This document shows positions 22,132 through 34,159 of a DNA stretch of 64,000 bases, in pieces. This DNA comes from Pohlia nutans (Eukaryota; Streptophyta; Bryopsida; Bryales; Mniaceae). The DNA lies in NCBI GenBank assembly GCA_022496805.1, contig CM040104.1, forward strand, positions 8,655,650 to 8,719,649, given 5' to 3'. How positions within the stretch are numbered: the first letter of the stretch is position 1; each line of letters opens with the position of its first letter. The notes below the pieces were generated by a model. The model was not told the origin of the DNA. It did no database searches and was given only the letters and a program-made list of their open reading frames with translations. A program made the position numbers and the translations under genes.

Positions 22132-24386
22132 ATGGGCGACCGGATAGATGAGGACGGGTCTCCGATGGACCCGGCCACGATCCGAGCATTGAAGTGGGCC
22201 GCTTTAAATTGGGCGACCCACTGTTCATTCTCTCTCTACAGTTCCAGTCTTCCGTGCTTCCGGATAGCAATAGAGTTGATAGTGTGGGACCGGAGTTAGA
22301 GCAAAAGGAGCGCCAGAAACTTAGGCGCAGTTCGCGGAAGAGGAAGAGAGTACGTCCGGAGTCTGTAGCAATGGCACGGGGAGGAGAGAGTGCTGCAGGA
22401 AACCGAATCACGGAGAAGAAGGTGATTCCGGTAGTGCCCCAGCATCCGGGCGACTTTGAGATGTTGCGCCGCGACCTCGCGACCATGCAATGCGAGGAAC
22501 CCCTGTACCGGAACAGGGATATCTAGGACACTGGAATACTGGCGGAAGTGCAAGGGAAGCCAGTGCCGCCTGCCTTTTGGGAGAACTACATCCGGGGGAA
22601 GCGCACGCATTGGACCTGGGAGCACTAGAGCCAGGCATACAACCTTTCGGACTGCGAGTACGGACTCGAGTCTGGCCAGAAAGGAGATTCGGAATGGGTG
22701 CAGGAATGGTTCTCCGAGATCTCTGAGAAGGACGGATTCCGGGTGGACCATTGCCGAAATCCCCGGGAGAAGCGGCTGCTCCAATTTCTGGTATCCATCC
22801 TCAGCCCGGATAAGCCCACCACCGTCACGATCAAATTGGCAAAGGGTATCTTCTCCGCGCTCCTTTATAAAAGGATAATCAGGTGGGGAGTAGTGATACA
22901 TGAAATTGTAAACCGGGAGGCTATGAAGATCGGAGGAGCAAAAGGTTTTCCCATTACTCCATTCCTTTACCACCTGTATGATAAGCACGGATGTCTCACG
23001 GATCGGGAGAAGGCGAAATTGGAGAAACCAATCCAGCCTCCAGCCGACCGGAGTCCGGGCAAAAAGCGCAAACACCGTCCGGATGAAAGGAGCCAACCGG
23101 AGGAGCGAAGGAAGAGACGGGAGAAACCGGGAGGTACCAGTCCGCGACCGGAGGAGCGCAGGAAGAGGAGAGAAGACCCGGAAGAAAGACAATCGGGAGG
23201 AAGAAGCCTACTAGCGGAGGAAGGGCGAAAGGAAAGGACGGAACCGGTAGAGAACGCAAGACCGGAAGGGGAGGGTCCCGCCGTGCACGCCCGGGGACAG
23301 CAGCCGCAGAAACGGAAGCGGTTCATCCGGAGTGACGAAGGGGAGGATTCGGACCTCCGGGAGATTTCTCCTCCCCGGGAGGATGCTTCACCCCTCCGGA
23401 AGAAGACCTCGATCCGGATGAAGACCACTCGAGTGGACAATAGAGGTGACCGTAACACTGTAGAAGCCGGTCCCAGCAACCGGAGGGCAAGTGCGCAGGA
23501 AAAGGGGAAGCAGAAGGTAGGAGCAGGACCGGAAACGGAGGCTGGGGAGCGAAACCGGGAGGACGCACCAGGCCGAAGAGAGGAGCCCACCCCTGCAGCA
23601 GAGCCAAACCGGGAGGCACGACCGGACGTACCGATTCTCGCGAGAGCGGACGTCATGCTCGGGCCAATCCGGACGGCATTGGAGATGGTGGAGGAGCAGT
23701 ACACTCCACTCTACAGCGCGGTGAGGGGAATTGGGAACGTCCTCCAGAGCACGGACGTGAAGGAGTTCCCGGAAATAGTCAAGCAAATCCGGCGGGAGGG
23801 AATCCGGGCTCGCAAGGAGGCCAGCGGAGTAACCCAGCTCGTGCGGGAACAGAGAAAGGAGCTGCGGCGGGCGAAGCGGGCTATCCGGACCAGGGAACAA
23901 CAGGACCGGACCTGTTTCGAGACGGTGTCCCAGTTATTCCAACCGGATGGGGAAGTACAGACCAAGGCGCGGCTGTACGATGAGCTGATGAGTGATTCCG
24001 AGTAGGAAGACGCAGACTGGGTAAAGAGCATCGTGAAGAAGTATGCTGCCCGAGTGGAAGAGGCACTGGTGGAGTTCCGGGCACTGGCAGCAGAGGTGCT
24101 GATAAGGTGTTCAAGCATGCCTGAACCGGAAGTGGTGGAGACCAGCCACAGGGATGGGAGGGCCCATCTGTCCGGAAGTGAGATGCAGGGGAAATTCCGG
24201 TTGTCTGACGAGGCACCCCAGGCAGGAGAGATGGACCGGTTGCTGGGAGGGAGAGTCCCCACCCCGGATCAGAGCTCCCGGATGATGGGTGAGATGGAGC
24301 CGGTTCAGACCATCGAGCCAGGAGAAGCAAGTCTGGCCGGGTTTCTGAATCCGGAAGGAGAGATGGCGGAGACGGATGCCCAATAG
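22132..24386 (+). pseudogene. Element-encoded protein, copy 2, with stop codons
   Basis: This is a homologue of the ORF at 14893, starting at ATG 22132. In-frame stops occur at about 22523 (copy 1 has CAA), 22627 (copy 1 has TGG) and 24003 (copy 1 has GAG). Otherwise the frame largely holds through the globular domain, the Arg/Glu-rich region and the coiled coil to TAG 24384. It retains Lys where copy 1 has its terminal stop, and so shows the longer original C-terminus, ending FLNPEGEMAETDAQ. Confidence 0.75.
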
Positions 24387-24944
24387 GGTGTGGATGGAAG
24401 GCCAGAGGGTGGGCCAGGAGGCGACCCGGACGGTCAACCGGGTGGCGCGTAATGGCGCGAACCGGTAAGCGAACGGCAGGAGAACTCGGTGAGCAAGGAA
24501 GCGGATTGGAGGGATCGGATCGGGAACAGCTGCTCGGGAGCGGCTGAGTAGTTAGGGTTCCGGGTTTGATGGATCCGGCCTTGTGGGCCCTTGTGCAGTA
24601 GGGTAGGACTCCGTTTGGGAGTTAGGGTGTTAGGATTCTAATGTAAGTTGTAGTGTAGGAAGAGGACTGAATCGTGGGATAGTCCCCCGGTTTTTCCGGA
24701 TCCCGGGTTTTTAGGATCTGCGGGTTCCCCGGATCTGGTCGGCTTTGTGTTTTCTTTTTATCCAGGGATGTTCCTCATTCCTGGGGTCTTCTTGTGTACC
24801 ATTTTTCTCTTTGTAAATAATCATAGGCATACTCTTCTACGAACCGGATTGTTTGTATGTGTGTGTGTGGTTATTGCTTGAGATAAGTGGGCCAATTAGC
24901 CCCTTGGTGACCGGAAGGATTGATCGGGTTGGTCCGTGCTTGGT

Positions 24945-25285
24945 TGCAAGGTGTAATCCGGGTTAGTGGCTGAGTGGATAGGAGGGGGTACTCCGGTCCT
25001 CTCAGAACTCCTGGACGGGTAGTCCGGTTGAGGTGCCAGCACCTGGGTAGACCGTGTGCCAGATGAGTCCGGAATAACCAGAGTAACCGGGTTCTGTTGT
25101 AAATCCAGTTAAGAGTCCGGGTATTGGGAAAACTCGGAGATTGTTTGAATGTGGGTTGTTCTGTGCTTGGTTGCAAGGTATAATCCGGATTAGTGGCTGA
25201 GTGGGTAGGAGGGGGTACTCCGGTCCTCTCAGAACTCCTGGACGGGTAGTCCGGTTGAGGTTCCAGCATCTGGATAGACCATGTG
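24945..25285. repeat. Direct repeat of about 110 bp inside LTR copy 2
   Basis: The segment containing 'ggttgcaaggtgtaatccgg' and 'actcctggacgggtagtccg' at about 24942-25055 is repeated at about 25168-25280. Copy 1 has the unit once (about 18480-18580). Confidence 0.8.
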
Positions 25286-27318
25286 ATACGGAGAGCCGGA
25301 ATGATCAGAGTAAAACGAACTGTTAGGAGTCCAGCCAATTCCGGACACCCCGGATAAGGGTCTATCCCGGTTATCAAGTCGTTGTAGTATTTTGAGAAGG
25401 GGAAAAACCAGGTTGCGCTTAAGTGACCGGCTGTGGGTTTGGGATGAATCTATAGCTGAAGTGCAGTACGGGAATTACCCAGATTGAGGAGTTGAGTTAG
25501 AATAACCGGAAGGTAGTGAAGTTCCCATCACAGAAATCAGTAGGAAGGGTGTGTCTTTAAATCCAGCACCGCTAAATGTAAATGGAGAACCCTCTGAAGG
25601 AAAACTGAGGTTAATGTAAACCGGGTTGAGTTGTTTGGATAGACCGGACAGAGTAGGGTTGGATAAATTCCCAGCTCGGACGAAAACGGGATCTAGCAGT
25701 AACCGGGTCAGTCAGTAGGAGAAGGCCCGGTTCAGTAGGAAAGCGGAACTCAGCTGGTGAGGAGAGAGAGAGAGATCACCAGCCCGGGACCATCTCTGGA
25801 AACTTCCCACTTCACAGAATCTTCGCGAAACGATAACCCGGAAATCACCTCTACGAGCGCTCTTAATACGAAAAAGTGCGTTCTAGGGGAATATCCGGTA
25901 TCACGTGCTACGACAGTAATGACCTCTACGTTGCCACTGTCGACGACTACATTCGCGCGTTCATGCAAGTAGTGGTATACTACCAATTTTTAAAAGGAGA
26001 CGTTGGAGGATCCGGTCCCAGCAAGAACGAACTTAAGTTAAGAAATGCACAACGACGAGCCAGAAGCACGGGCGACCCTAGAGTGCTCAAGGAGGCAATG
26101 CTTGATATGCTTGGAGCTGATGAGTTCTGCATCCGTGAACCTCACCTTGAAGGAGAGGAAGTATTTGGCTCAACCAAGAGAAAGCCGGACCTGCCGCTTG
26201 GAGATGATAGTGAGTCCCATCGGCCGGATACAGTGAACTACTCTCGTCCCCGAGCATCGAAACAAGTTACTCTCTCTAGAGTAGCTTCTCTACCAGCAAT
26301 AGCCGAGGAGAAAGAATCCGAAGCTTTAGAGGTCATCGCATCACTCAAGGAGATTTCAATGTCCCCCGTGAATCCATCCTCACCACCTGCCCTGGAAGGC
26401 GGAATTCAACGTGTTACCGCGGTCCAAGAATCCACTGTGAATGAGCGAATTTGGCACATCGCTCGGCTGCCCAAAACATCTGCCAAGTCGTGTTGGGCGA
26501 TGAGAGCAGTGACTAAGAAGAAGTGCGATGCCAAAATTGTCCGGAATTCGACTAGCACCCCCGCTCCGACGTACACAGGTGAATGGCTAAATGTGAGGTT
26601 GGGCAGGGAGATGACGATCCAATTCTTCTTTTGCCCTGATGATATTGCGTGGTGCGTGAAGGGCACTCGACGCAAGTGGGTGACTCACTTTTCGCCTACG
26701 GAACCAAGGCCCCCAATTCCCGACGTGTGGCCCGTGAAGCTAGGAACGAACCTCAAGCTCAAGGAGATTCAGGCGCTCGAAGCTGCAAGATTTCAGCTCC
26801 CACAAAAAATTCAAGTGTCTCCCAGGAGGCTATTCTCCGATGCACCTCTCCCTTTAGATATGTCTGCTGTCCCAGTGCCATGTGATGCGGACCGATATCC
26901 TGGAAAGCGGAAATCAAAGAAAGTTTGCCGTCAAGCCAACGTTCCCACCTCCAAGCAGTGTCTCAGCATTGATTCATCCAAGATTTTGAAGGCTCAAATC
27001 CGGAGCATTACGATGGTACCACATCCAGGCTATGGGTGCATCATTGCTTTGGACTCTGGAACTCCGCCTACTGTGACGCAATACCAAATTACAGTGAGCT
27101 CCGAACCTGCATGCACGTGTCCTGCATTCAAACAAACCATGGTCAAGTTCGGTAAGAAAGGTGGGTATTTCAGCTACTGCAAGCACATTTATTACGTCTT
27201 CATAAATGTGTGCAAACGTGACCCCAAAGTCGACCTTTTCATGCATGCCCCGACTTTCAGCTTCAACGAAATTAAGCTCCTTCTCGAAAGTGGAATATTG
27301 ACCCGTTCTAAATCATAG

Positions 27319-28500
27319 GTATTTGATTTAGTATATAGATGTAATCCACGTTTGATTATCACTCACGCGTGATTATCACTTGTTTGGGAATAGTCAATTA
27401 GAGTGGGCAAAAGTGTCCGCGAAGGAGGGCTACTACCAATGCACTTGTTGGAGATACAATTGCACACGCAACCCTAATTTAACCCTAGATACTACTCAGT
27501 TGATTTGATTTAGTATATATCCACGTTTGAATATCAAGCCTATCTATTTTTTCCATACTAACTATTGTGTTCAAAATTCATGTTTGACAGCCTTCTCTTT
27601 GTGCTTTCTGTGGATTCTATGTATGCACACTCTGTGACACGGCCATTACAGTCTCTAACCAAGTGACCCAAAAATACAGGAGTATAGACTTTGCATCACA
27701 TGCACAGTAATCTAGTGTTTTAAAACATGGCATCTATCCTTCAAGGCAAACTAAATTACAGTGTTCAAAAACTGCCAAGGTCTTCAAAGCAAATTGCACA
27801 GTGTTCAACAACTGCCAAGGAATTCAAAACTAAGCACAAAGTCTTCTAGAACTCCCAAGGTCTTCATAGTCCTCTACAGAGTAGAAAAAAACTACATAGT
27901 GTTCAAAAACTAAACTGAACTCCCTAGTCCTGTAGAGAGTGCTCAAAAAGGCCATGTACATGTGGGCTTCAGAATGTAGTATCCACAAAGCTCCCCAGTA
28001 CCAAAGTTGCTCCACATTTCAATCATAGTAGCTCCCCATTATCAATTACAAGTGCTCCCCATTTTATTCTAACCAGGCACTGAGGTCGAGTAGCTCGTGC
28101 ACGAGTGCCACCCCTGCCCTATCATTACAATCCAAACCAGCCACCAAATTCAAATGTTTTAAAAAATATTTGCAAGGGGCTGGTCTCAAGTTCCAACCCC
28201 ATGCCTCTTGTTGCTCCCTATCATTCAAACCAGTCCCTGAGATAGAGTAGCTCGTGCACAACGGCTTCCCATTCCATTGCAGCCATCAAATTCTAATTCG
28301 TTTTTATTTTTGCAAGGGGATGGTGTCAAGTGCCACCCTAGCCTCTACTTATCAATCACAGGTGCTCCCATTGCGCGTTCTATCCAGGCAAATTTTGAAT
28401 TGAACAACTACGCCTTATGCAAAATTGAAAGACACCCTCGAGCCAGTCCACAGCAAGGTCAATTATAGACCCTAATCAGAGAACACTAAAATCACCCAAT
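27319..28500. other. Noncoding, degenerate short repeats
   Basis: From 27720 to 28020 phrases like 'gttcaaaaactgccaaggtc' recur in a degenerate array. Near 28085 and 28240 'agtagctcgtgcacgagtgc' and a variant recur; the first contains the palindrome CTCGTGCACGAG. I see no gene. Confidence 0.5.
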
Positions 28501-28531
28501 ACGCCAAAAAAATGGAACACTCACCGATGTC

Positions 28532-29054
28532 CTATGAATCGCAGCTCCCAACCGATTCCACGACCGACTGCGAAGACTCCGAGCTCAGCTCCAGCGGTGC
28601 ACACCTCGTTCCCAGTTTGTCTAGGGCAGCGCACTCATCGTCGATAATCTTCAAAAATTCGGACCCCCCCATAGAAATCTCGTCTCCACTAGTCGCCTCG
28701 CATTCAGTGGGCGCGTATTGTGAATCCGAGCGTTCAAGAGAGGGAGCTCTATCGCACGCGCAGAAGCTCATTTGCAACAGTCCATAGGTAGCGCTGCTAA
28801 AAAGGAATTCAACTTCATGAAAACTAACGCCTGAGAATCGCGCGAGCTCCAACATCTCCCGATCGCAACTGGGAGTCCACCAGAACTCGCCATTTGCGAC
28901 CAAAAGAGCTTGCAGCGCCGTGTGGGGGGGGGAGCAGCCGGGTCAAACAAGCGCGCGAAGAATATACAAAGGTGAGCCAACCTGTTAATGCACCCAATGT
29001 GCGAGGGCGTGCACGAATTTCATCACCAAAGGCGACAGTCTCAGCAGAATTCAT
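28532..29054 (-). CDS. Hypothetical two-exon protein, acidic C-terminus
   Basis: A short upstream exon (about 29054-28985, MNSAETVAFGDEI) appears to splice to a 124-residue frame ending at 28532. That frame holds FWWTPSCDREMLELARFSG and an acidic Ser-rich tail (ELSSESSQSVVESVG). The amino-acid composition looks coding and the tail resembles the SSES linker of the transposase N-terminal region. I recognise no family. It may be a fragment of an element gene; the splice is not certain. Confidence 0.35.
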
Positions 29055-29089
29055 CGCTTACCTACAGAACGACAATGGTGGATGAGAAG

Positions 29090-30215
29090 TCACCCAAAAA
29101 AAATTTACATTGCCTTCAGCAGTTCTGCCTTTGAGCGCCCTCCATACCCGAAGCTTCACCCTTACACATCACATGGTATGTTGTTCAATCATTAGATTTA
29201 GAAAAATAAATATAATATATATTAGATTGCCAAAATCCGGTAGAAGCGACAATTCACCTAAATTAGCACTGAGTGGAAATAAAAACTAAAAGATTCTAAT
29301 CTTACGTAATGTCAAATCGCACCCTCAATCATAAAAAAATGAAAATATAATGCTTCTATACTTACCAACATTATCACCTTCCTTAGCACTTGATTCTCTA
29401 CCTTTTGTAGAAAAACTGAGTGTTGACCTTCATTAGCACGTGATTATCAACATTTTGTAGAAAATCTTAAGGATAATATTAAATTTTTGTTTGTAATCGA
29501 GTTTAGAAGGAATTTATGTTTTAACTTGAATCAACCTTCGTAACTAAATATTGGTGATAGTATTAGTGAATTGAACCGTAAAGATGGAATCTAAAACTAA
29601 TATGTCAAACCGATATAGATGTGTTCCATTGTTGATTATCAATAGTCATGAGTGGACTGTTTCCAATTGTAATGATCATGATTGATCTCCAGCGCCTTTT
29701 ATTAATTTTGTTTGTCCACCTTTTTTGGGCCCAAGGACCACTTCCTACCATTCTTAGACTATCCGGTCTGTTATTCTCGATGACTAGGTCATTATGGTCA
29801 CCGGGTCGAGGGAATTCTAATTCTATCTCCCCAAGCCCTTATTCTCTGCTCCATTTGAAACCACAGATGTTGTGTCTAGAATCAAGAGAGTTAATACTTT
29901 GTTGAGTGAGGCTGCGTTGTGATGTTATGTGCTAGCAGCAGTGACGACTATGATGCATCTGTTGTAGTGTAAATCATAATCTGGATTGCTTAATTCCTAC
30001 ACATAGAGACTGTGATCGTGAATTTCCTTTTAGAGTGTTCTTCAACACTCTAATGGTAGACTTGTTGAATGTCCTCTGTGAATGATGGCATTACAGACTT
30101 TTGTCTGACCTCTCAAAATTTATTATAGTATGTTGTATCACATTCATGTTTGCAACAAAATCTACGTAGTATAATTGCCCTCCTGAGCTTCCAATACTCT
30201 AAGATTATCTACAGA
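29090..30215. other. AT-rich noncoding region
   Basis: AT-rich sequence with no convincing exon. The short open frame at 29648-29905 has no supporting features. Confidence 0.4.
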
Positions 30216-31544
30216 TTATAATTTGAAACTGTAGCTATCTTCAATTGAGTCCCAAAGCGGAGGCTCGTCTGCATCATCAAAGTGTTCCTGCAGTGCAATC
30301 GATAACTCCTCCGGAATGACCTCGTTCACCTCGATGTTGCAAGGGTTCGGTAGGCCTAGCAACTCACATATGTAATGTGACCACATCAGCCGCCACACCA
30401 TCGGGTCCCTCGGAGAGCCGTCCCAAATATTACACGGTACTCCATACCTGTCTAGAACATCTTTGTCCAATAGCATGACAGCCAGATCTATCCAATGAGT
30501 TTTGCAATGTAGAAATTCCCACAGCCACAATTCCACTACTCCCTCAACGGAGGCAATAGGGTACTTCATCTGGAATGTGAACCCATTCCTAGTGACTTCG
30601 GGATACACTGATATGTCCCTACCGCCTAACCCTTTCCATTCATTGTCCGACAAACAATCGTCAATCTGTCAAACTTGTTGTGATGAGTTCAACAAGCCGT
30701 AAGCTCTGTACTGACCAGCAGAAAGCATCCAGTAGTATCCTTCCGGGTCGTCCCCCCTCGTCTGTAGCACACCTAATTCCACGGACCCGTCCCTACTACG
30801 GACTTCTAGCTCCACCATTATTGATGATGCTACTAAGCCAAAACGAACTGCGAGATCTAGGGCCGAAACTCGAGCATACTTATCCCAACCCATTTCAACT
30901 ACCATCATCAGGAATTTCCGACCCCACTGATTCTGCACTGATTCAGTGCGTTTATCATTAAACACTGATTCCGCACGTCATACGTGCATTTAGAAGTGTC
31001 GTTACGGTACGGAAGTGACATGCATTACTAGAGTGTCGATGCAGTGTCTTTTCAATGATTATCAAAAAAGTGTTGTTTCCGCACGAAAGTCGTGCTTGAC
31101 GGAATCCGTGCGTTAATCGTGTATCTACATTACATAGCTAATAAGACACGGATAACATGCGGTTTTAGTTAATGCGGATTCAGTATCGTATACGTATCAT
31201 ATTAATGCCATTTGCTATATTCGTGCGATTTCAGTATCTATTATAATGCAAATTATTTTCGTACGACATCCGTGTACAATATTTTAATATATTTTTGGAA
31301 TCTTTTGGAATCTTTTGGAATATTTTAAAATATTTTATATTATTTTGGAATATGTTGGAATATTCCAAGAATCTTCTTTAAATTATACTTACAGTTTAAT
31401 TTCCCAAAACATTTTTAGATTTACATTTATAGAGTTTAGAAGCAATACACATTAAAATTTCAAAGAAATAACATTTTATATTTTTAGAATTCAAATTTGG
31501 TATCATTGGTTATCATTGTACTTTTCATCATAGGAGCAAAAAAA

Positions 31545-32240
31545 AAATAGCTCACAACCACCACGATTTTGGCAAAAAATAAAAAAATTCAAAATATTAT
31601 GAAAAAAATCCTAGATATAGAAAACGTCCTGCATAATCTAGTGCAAAAAAAAAATTGGAAAAAAAGTTCTTTTCACATAGGTAAAAAAATTCAAAGTCCG
31701 CTGAAAAAAAAAAAACAGCTCACAGCCATGATCTGCCATCACGATTTTGGCAAAAAATTAAAAAATTAAAAATATTATGGAAAAAAACCCTAGATATAGA
31801 AAAAGTCCTGCATAATCTGATGCAAAAAAAAAATTGGAAAAAAAGTTTTTTTCACATAGTTAAAAACATTCAAAGTCCGCTGAAAAAAAAAAAAAACAGC
31901 TCACAGCTATGATCTGCCATCACGATTTTGGCAAAAAATTAAAAAATTAAAAATATTATGGAAAAAAACCCTAGATATAGAAAAAGTCCTGCATAATCTA
32001 ATGCAAAAAAAAATTGGAAAAAAAGTTTTTTTCACATAGTTAAAAACATTCAAAGTCCGCTGAAAAAAAAAAAAAACAGCTCACAGCCATGATCTGCCAT
32101 CACAATTTTGGCAAAAAATAAAATAAACTCAAAATATTCTGAAAAAATTTGTAGATGTAGGAAAAGCCTTGCATGTTGTAGTGCAAAAAAAAGATTTGAA
32201 AAAAGAATTATATACACATGGCAAAAAATAGCCAATGGTT
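31545..32240. repeat. 180-bp tandem array, four units
   Basis: Units start near 31548, 31717, 31897 and 32077, each with 'agctcacagccatgatctgc' (or a variant), poly-A tracts and 'tagatatagaaaaagtcctg'. The last unit is the most diverged. Confidence 0.9.
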
Positions 32241-32284
32241 TCATTCTTTTATAATTATCAAAAGAGTTCCTTTATATGCATGAA

Positions 32285-32515
32285 GAGTTTGAGGTGGTTT
32301 GGTGGTTTGGAGCTTCATCGGCAACTGGGAGGTCGTGAGTTCAAATCCCACCGTTGGCGGTAGAGCTTGGGAAGCTATGGTGGGCCCCATTGTGCGTTTG
32401 GGCAATTTCCGTGTAGTTGAAGTGGGTAGAGAGGAAAATAATTATTTTATATTATTTTTTTATTTTATTTTATTATATATTTTTTAATAATATTAATTTG
32501 ATCAAATTTAGATAT
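32285..32515 (+). repeat. tRNA-derived SINE-like sequence
   Basis: A stretch with 'gtggtttggtggtttgga' and, about 40 bp on, 'ggtcgtgagttcaaatccc' resembles Pol III A and B boxes (GAGTTCAAATCC approximates the B-box consensus). A unique region and a T/A-rich tail at 32440-32510 follow. It does not fold convincingly as a functional tRNA. Confidence 0.5.
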
Positions 32516-33391
32516 AGAAAGAAAATAAAATCTAGATATGGGAAAGATGATGTCGCATGAAAAACGCACTGAATCAGTGTAGTTTTAAAGACGATTAAAA
32601 CACGACATTTGACGAGTATAAAGAGTGCTGAATTCATACGTTTTCAATGGATGTATCAATCGTGTCGAATCAGTACTATATCCGCTTGTACGAACATCGT
32701 GTCATATCAGTGTAGTTGCGATGAATGACGCAACGATGCGGAATCAGTGCGAAAATCGTACGAACCCTTGAAATATCGGAAATCGCACTGAATCAGTGCA
32801 GAATCAGTGGGGTCCGAAATTCCTGATGATAGGAACCTCGTGACCCGTAACGTAGATGCGGGCCATGGAGACAAACGAAAACTCGACAGCTGCAGCAACT
32901 AATGGATCGTGATTGAGATCGCCAACAAGTTTAGGAAGAGGCACACCCTTTGGACTGCATATCTATATGCATTTGCTATCTTCGGTTTCATAAATTACAT
33001 GATGTTGTCACATGGACTATGCCAGCAGTAACTTTAACAAATAGCAAAATTTGCGGCGTTCAATGAGAAATACTCATAGCCGCAATCTTATACTCTGTCA
33101 GAACCGTGACTCAGTTTAGCCTTCTTAATGCACCCTAAACCGAAATCCAAATGGCAAGCATACCTCGATTATCTGGCGTTTTTGGCGGTATGCAACTTGA
33201 TTGCAATGATGCAACTATGCGGCGCTTTCTATATAAAAATTCCATCTTGCAATAGAAGAGTCCATAATATAAGATAGACCAGCCGACGGCCTTTCTGTCG
33301 AACCAAAGCCTTTTTCTGGCCACACATCTGGATGTCAGTTCTGTAGGCATTTTCATAGTCTAAGCCCTTAACAGATTAGAAAACATATACG

Positions 33392-33865
33392 TTGGTTTGG
33401 GAGACTATCATATTGGTAGATGTCCTGTTGGATGGGCGTGGTGTCTATGGTGGGTCTGCAGTTATCATGGAGAGCTTGTTAGATGGGGTCGTCGACATCA
33501 CCAGTGTCTGCGATGACGCTGTACCATTTCAGCCTGCTATTCAAGTGGAGATAGATGGGCAATACGTGCAGCACTCTACTTTCGTTGACCGCGGCAAACG
33601 ACGTGCGAAATTGATTGAGTGTGATGAACCAAAGGTTGCGTTTGATTCGGATCACAATGACAATGCACGCATTGTCAATCATGCATACTCCAAGGTTGGT
33701 AACATTCCTCTTGGTACATATTCCAAGGATTTGCTGGGACACAAGTCTGATCCTACTGTGATGAAACCGTTCAGTAGGGATTTTTTGCTTGGGAAAATGT
33801 CGACCGTTAGGCTAATAGACTCATACAACCGGAATGCAAATGTGAAACGTAGACCATACGGTTGA
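33392..33865 (+). CDS. Hypothetical protein near the right end of the 23-kb element
   Basis: An open frame of up to 157 codons has coding-like composition (DDAVPFQPAIQVEIDGQYVQ, KPFSRDFLLGKMSTVRLIDSY) and ends at 33863-33865. The first plausible ATG is at 33470 (MESLLDGVVDITSVCDD). It lies between the accessory gene and the right terminal repeat. I recognise no family. The FLLG segment faintly recalls the Cys-rich ORF at the other end, but this is too weak to use. Confidence 0.4.
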   Translation: MVWETIILVDVLLDGRGVYGGSAVIMESLLDGVVDITSVCDDAVPFQPAIQVEIDGQYVQHSTFVDRGKRRAKLIECDEPKVAFDSDHNDNARIVNHAYSKVGNIPLGTYSKDLLGHKSDPTVMKPFSRDFLLGKMSTVRLIDSYNRNANVKRRPYG

Positions 33866-34159
33866 TCGCAAAATCAGACTTGCTTTGTGCGGTTGGACAA
33901 CATGTACCTCAACTTCTAATAAAGAGATGCATTTTAAAAGTTTGTTTCTCACCTCTGTAAATGATGTTTTCGACGAAGAAATTCAAATTTACCACAGTCA
34001 AAATATCATAAATGACTGCATTTTTTTTTACTATGGTAAAAAAACTGTTTTCGACACGAATTTACCTACGGAATATTCAAATATGTCAAAGAATATTCGA
34101 ATATGTCAGATAATATTCGAATATTATGTTATTTTTGGTAAAAAGTCTGACAATTATCC

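Larger units (their letters stand above)
21934..25920 (+). mobile_element. ORF-containing TG...CA element (copy 2, 21939-25915) with 5-bp duplication
   Basis: The element occupies 21939-25915 and is flanked by GTAAT on both sides (21934-21938 and 25916-25920). The ends are TGTCAAACCTCG and CGTGCTACGACA. The transposase frame reads through cleanly if the element and one GTAAT are ignored. A TG...CA end with a 5-bp duplication is the signature of retroviral-type integration, yet there are no repeated termini within the unit. A solo LTR of about 4 kb explains all of this. Confidence 0.75.
19599..27318 (+). pseudogene. MULE-like transposase of the 23-kb element, split by a solo-LTR-like insert
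   Basis: From ATG 19599 the order is as follows. First comes an N-terminal domain shared with the accessory gene (FPVNGEGIAVV, later WKLGLGKYDVYG), then an acidic SSDSSDAD linker. Next are Cys/His fingers (GHLQCRNKECEYLKR; CKVCKEPPTC then RACIHLGHHKHP) and a DDE-type core (HVYDSTYC near 21262, MADSAQANWNAL near 21410). An intron spans 21755-21842, and a SWIM finger (CTCPAF ... CKHIYYVF, 27110-27205) follows. Frame changes occur near 19760 and 20200. After the intron the frame is cut at 21934 by the 3,977-bp insert and resumes at 25916 in the same frame. The layout suits a MULE-type transposase; exact catalytic residues need alignment. It would act in the nucleus on the GAGAGCGG-type ends. Confidence 0.8.
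30904..32830. mobile_element. Non-autonomous element with 47-bp inverted repeats
   Basis: Positions 30904-30950 and 32784-32830 are inverted copies with one mismatch, beginning ATCATCAGGAATTTC and including CACTGATTCTGCACTG. Palindromic ACTGAATCAGT motifs recur just inside the ends. It has no coding capacity and contains a 180-bp tandem array and a tRNA-like SINE. The host frame (accessory gene) continues across it. No clean target duplication is visible at these boundaries, so the superfamily is undetermined. Confidence 0.8.
30216..32970 (-). pseudogene. MULE accessory gene: YYW domain plus X domain, interrupted
   Basis: On the minus strand, VPLPKLVGDLNHDP (about 32950-32900) continues to ...VTGHEVP at 32831 and resumes as VVEMGWDKYARV at 30903, after a 1,927-bp insertion. 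The YYWMLSAGQYRAYG motif follows, matching the N-terminal domain of the transposase copies. Then comes an in-frame TGA at 30669-30671 and the X domain (VPCNIWDGSPRDPMVW, WSHYICELLGL) to the stop at 30216. The single frame on both sides of the TGA shows that Y and X belonged to one protein. It is tail-to-tail with the transposase in the same element. A sister protein to the transposase that shares its N-terminal (perhaps dimerisation or end-binding) domain is a reasonable inference. Function is unknown. Confidence 0.6.

Noticed and set aside
29648..29905. 85-codon ORF as a gene
   Set aside because: Leu/Ser-rich composition, no motif, no splice or repeat support, and AT-rich surroundings.
32285..32360. 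Functional tRNA gene
   Set aside because: A B-box-like stretch is present but no consistent acceptor, D and anticodon stems could be formed. A SINE is more likely.
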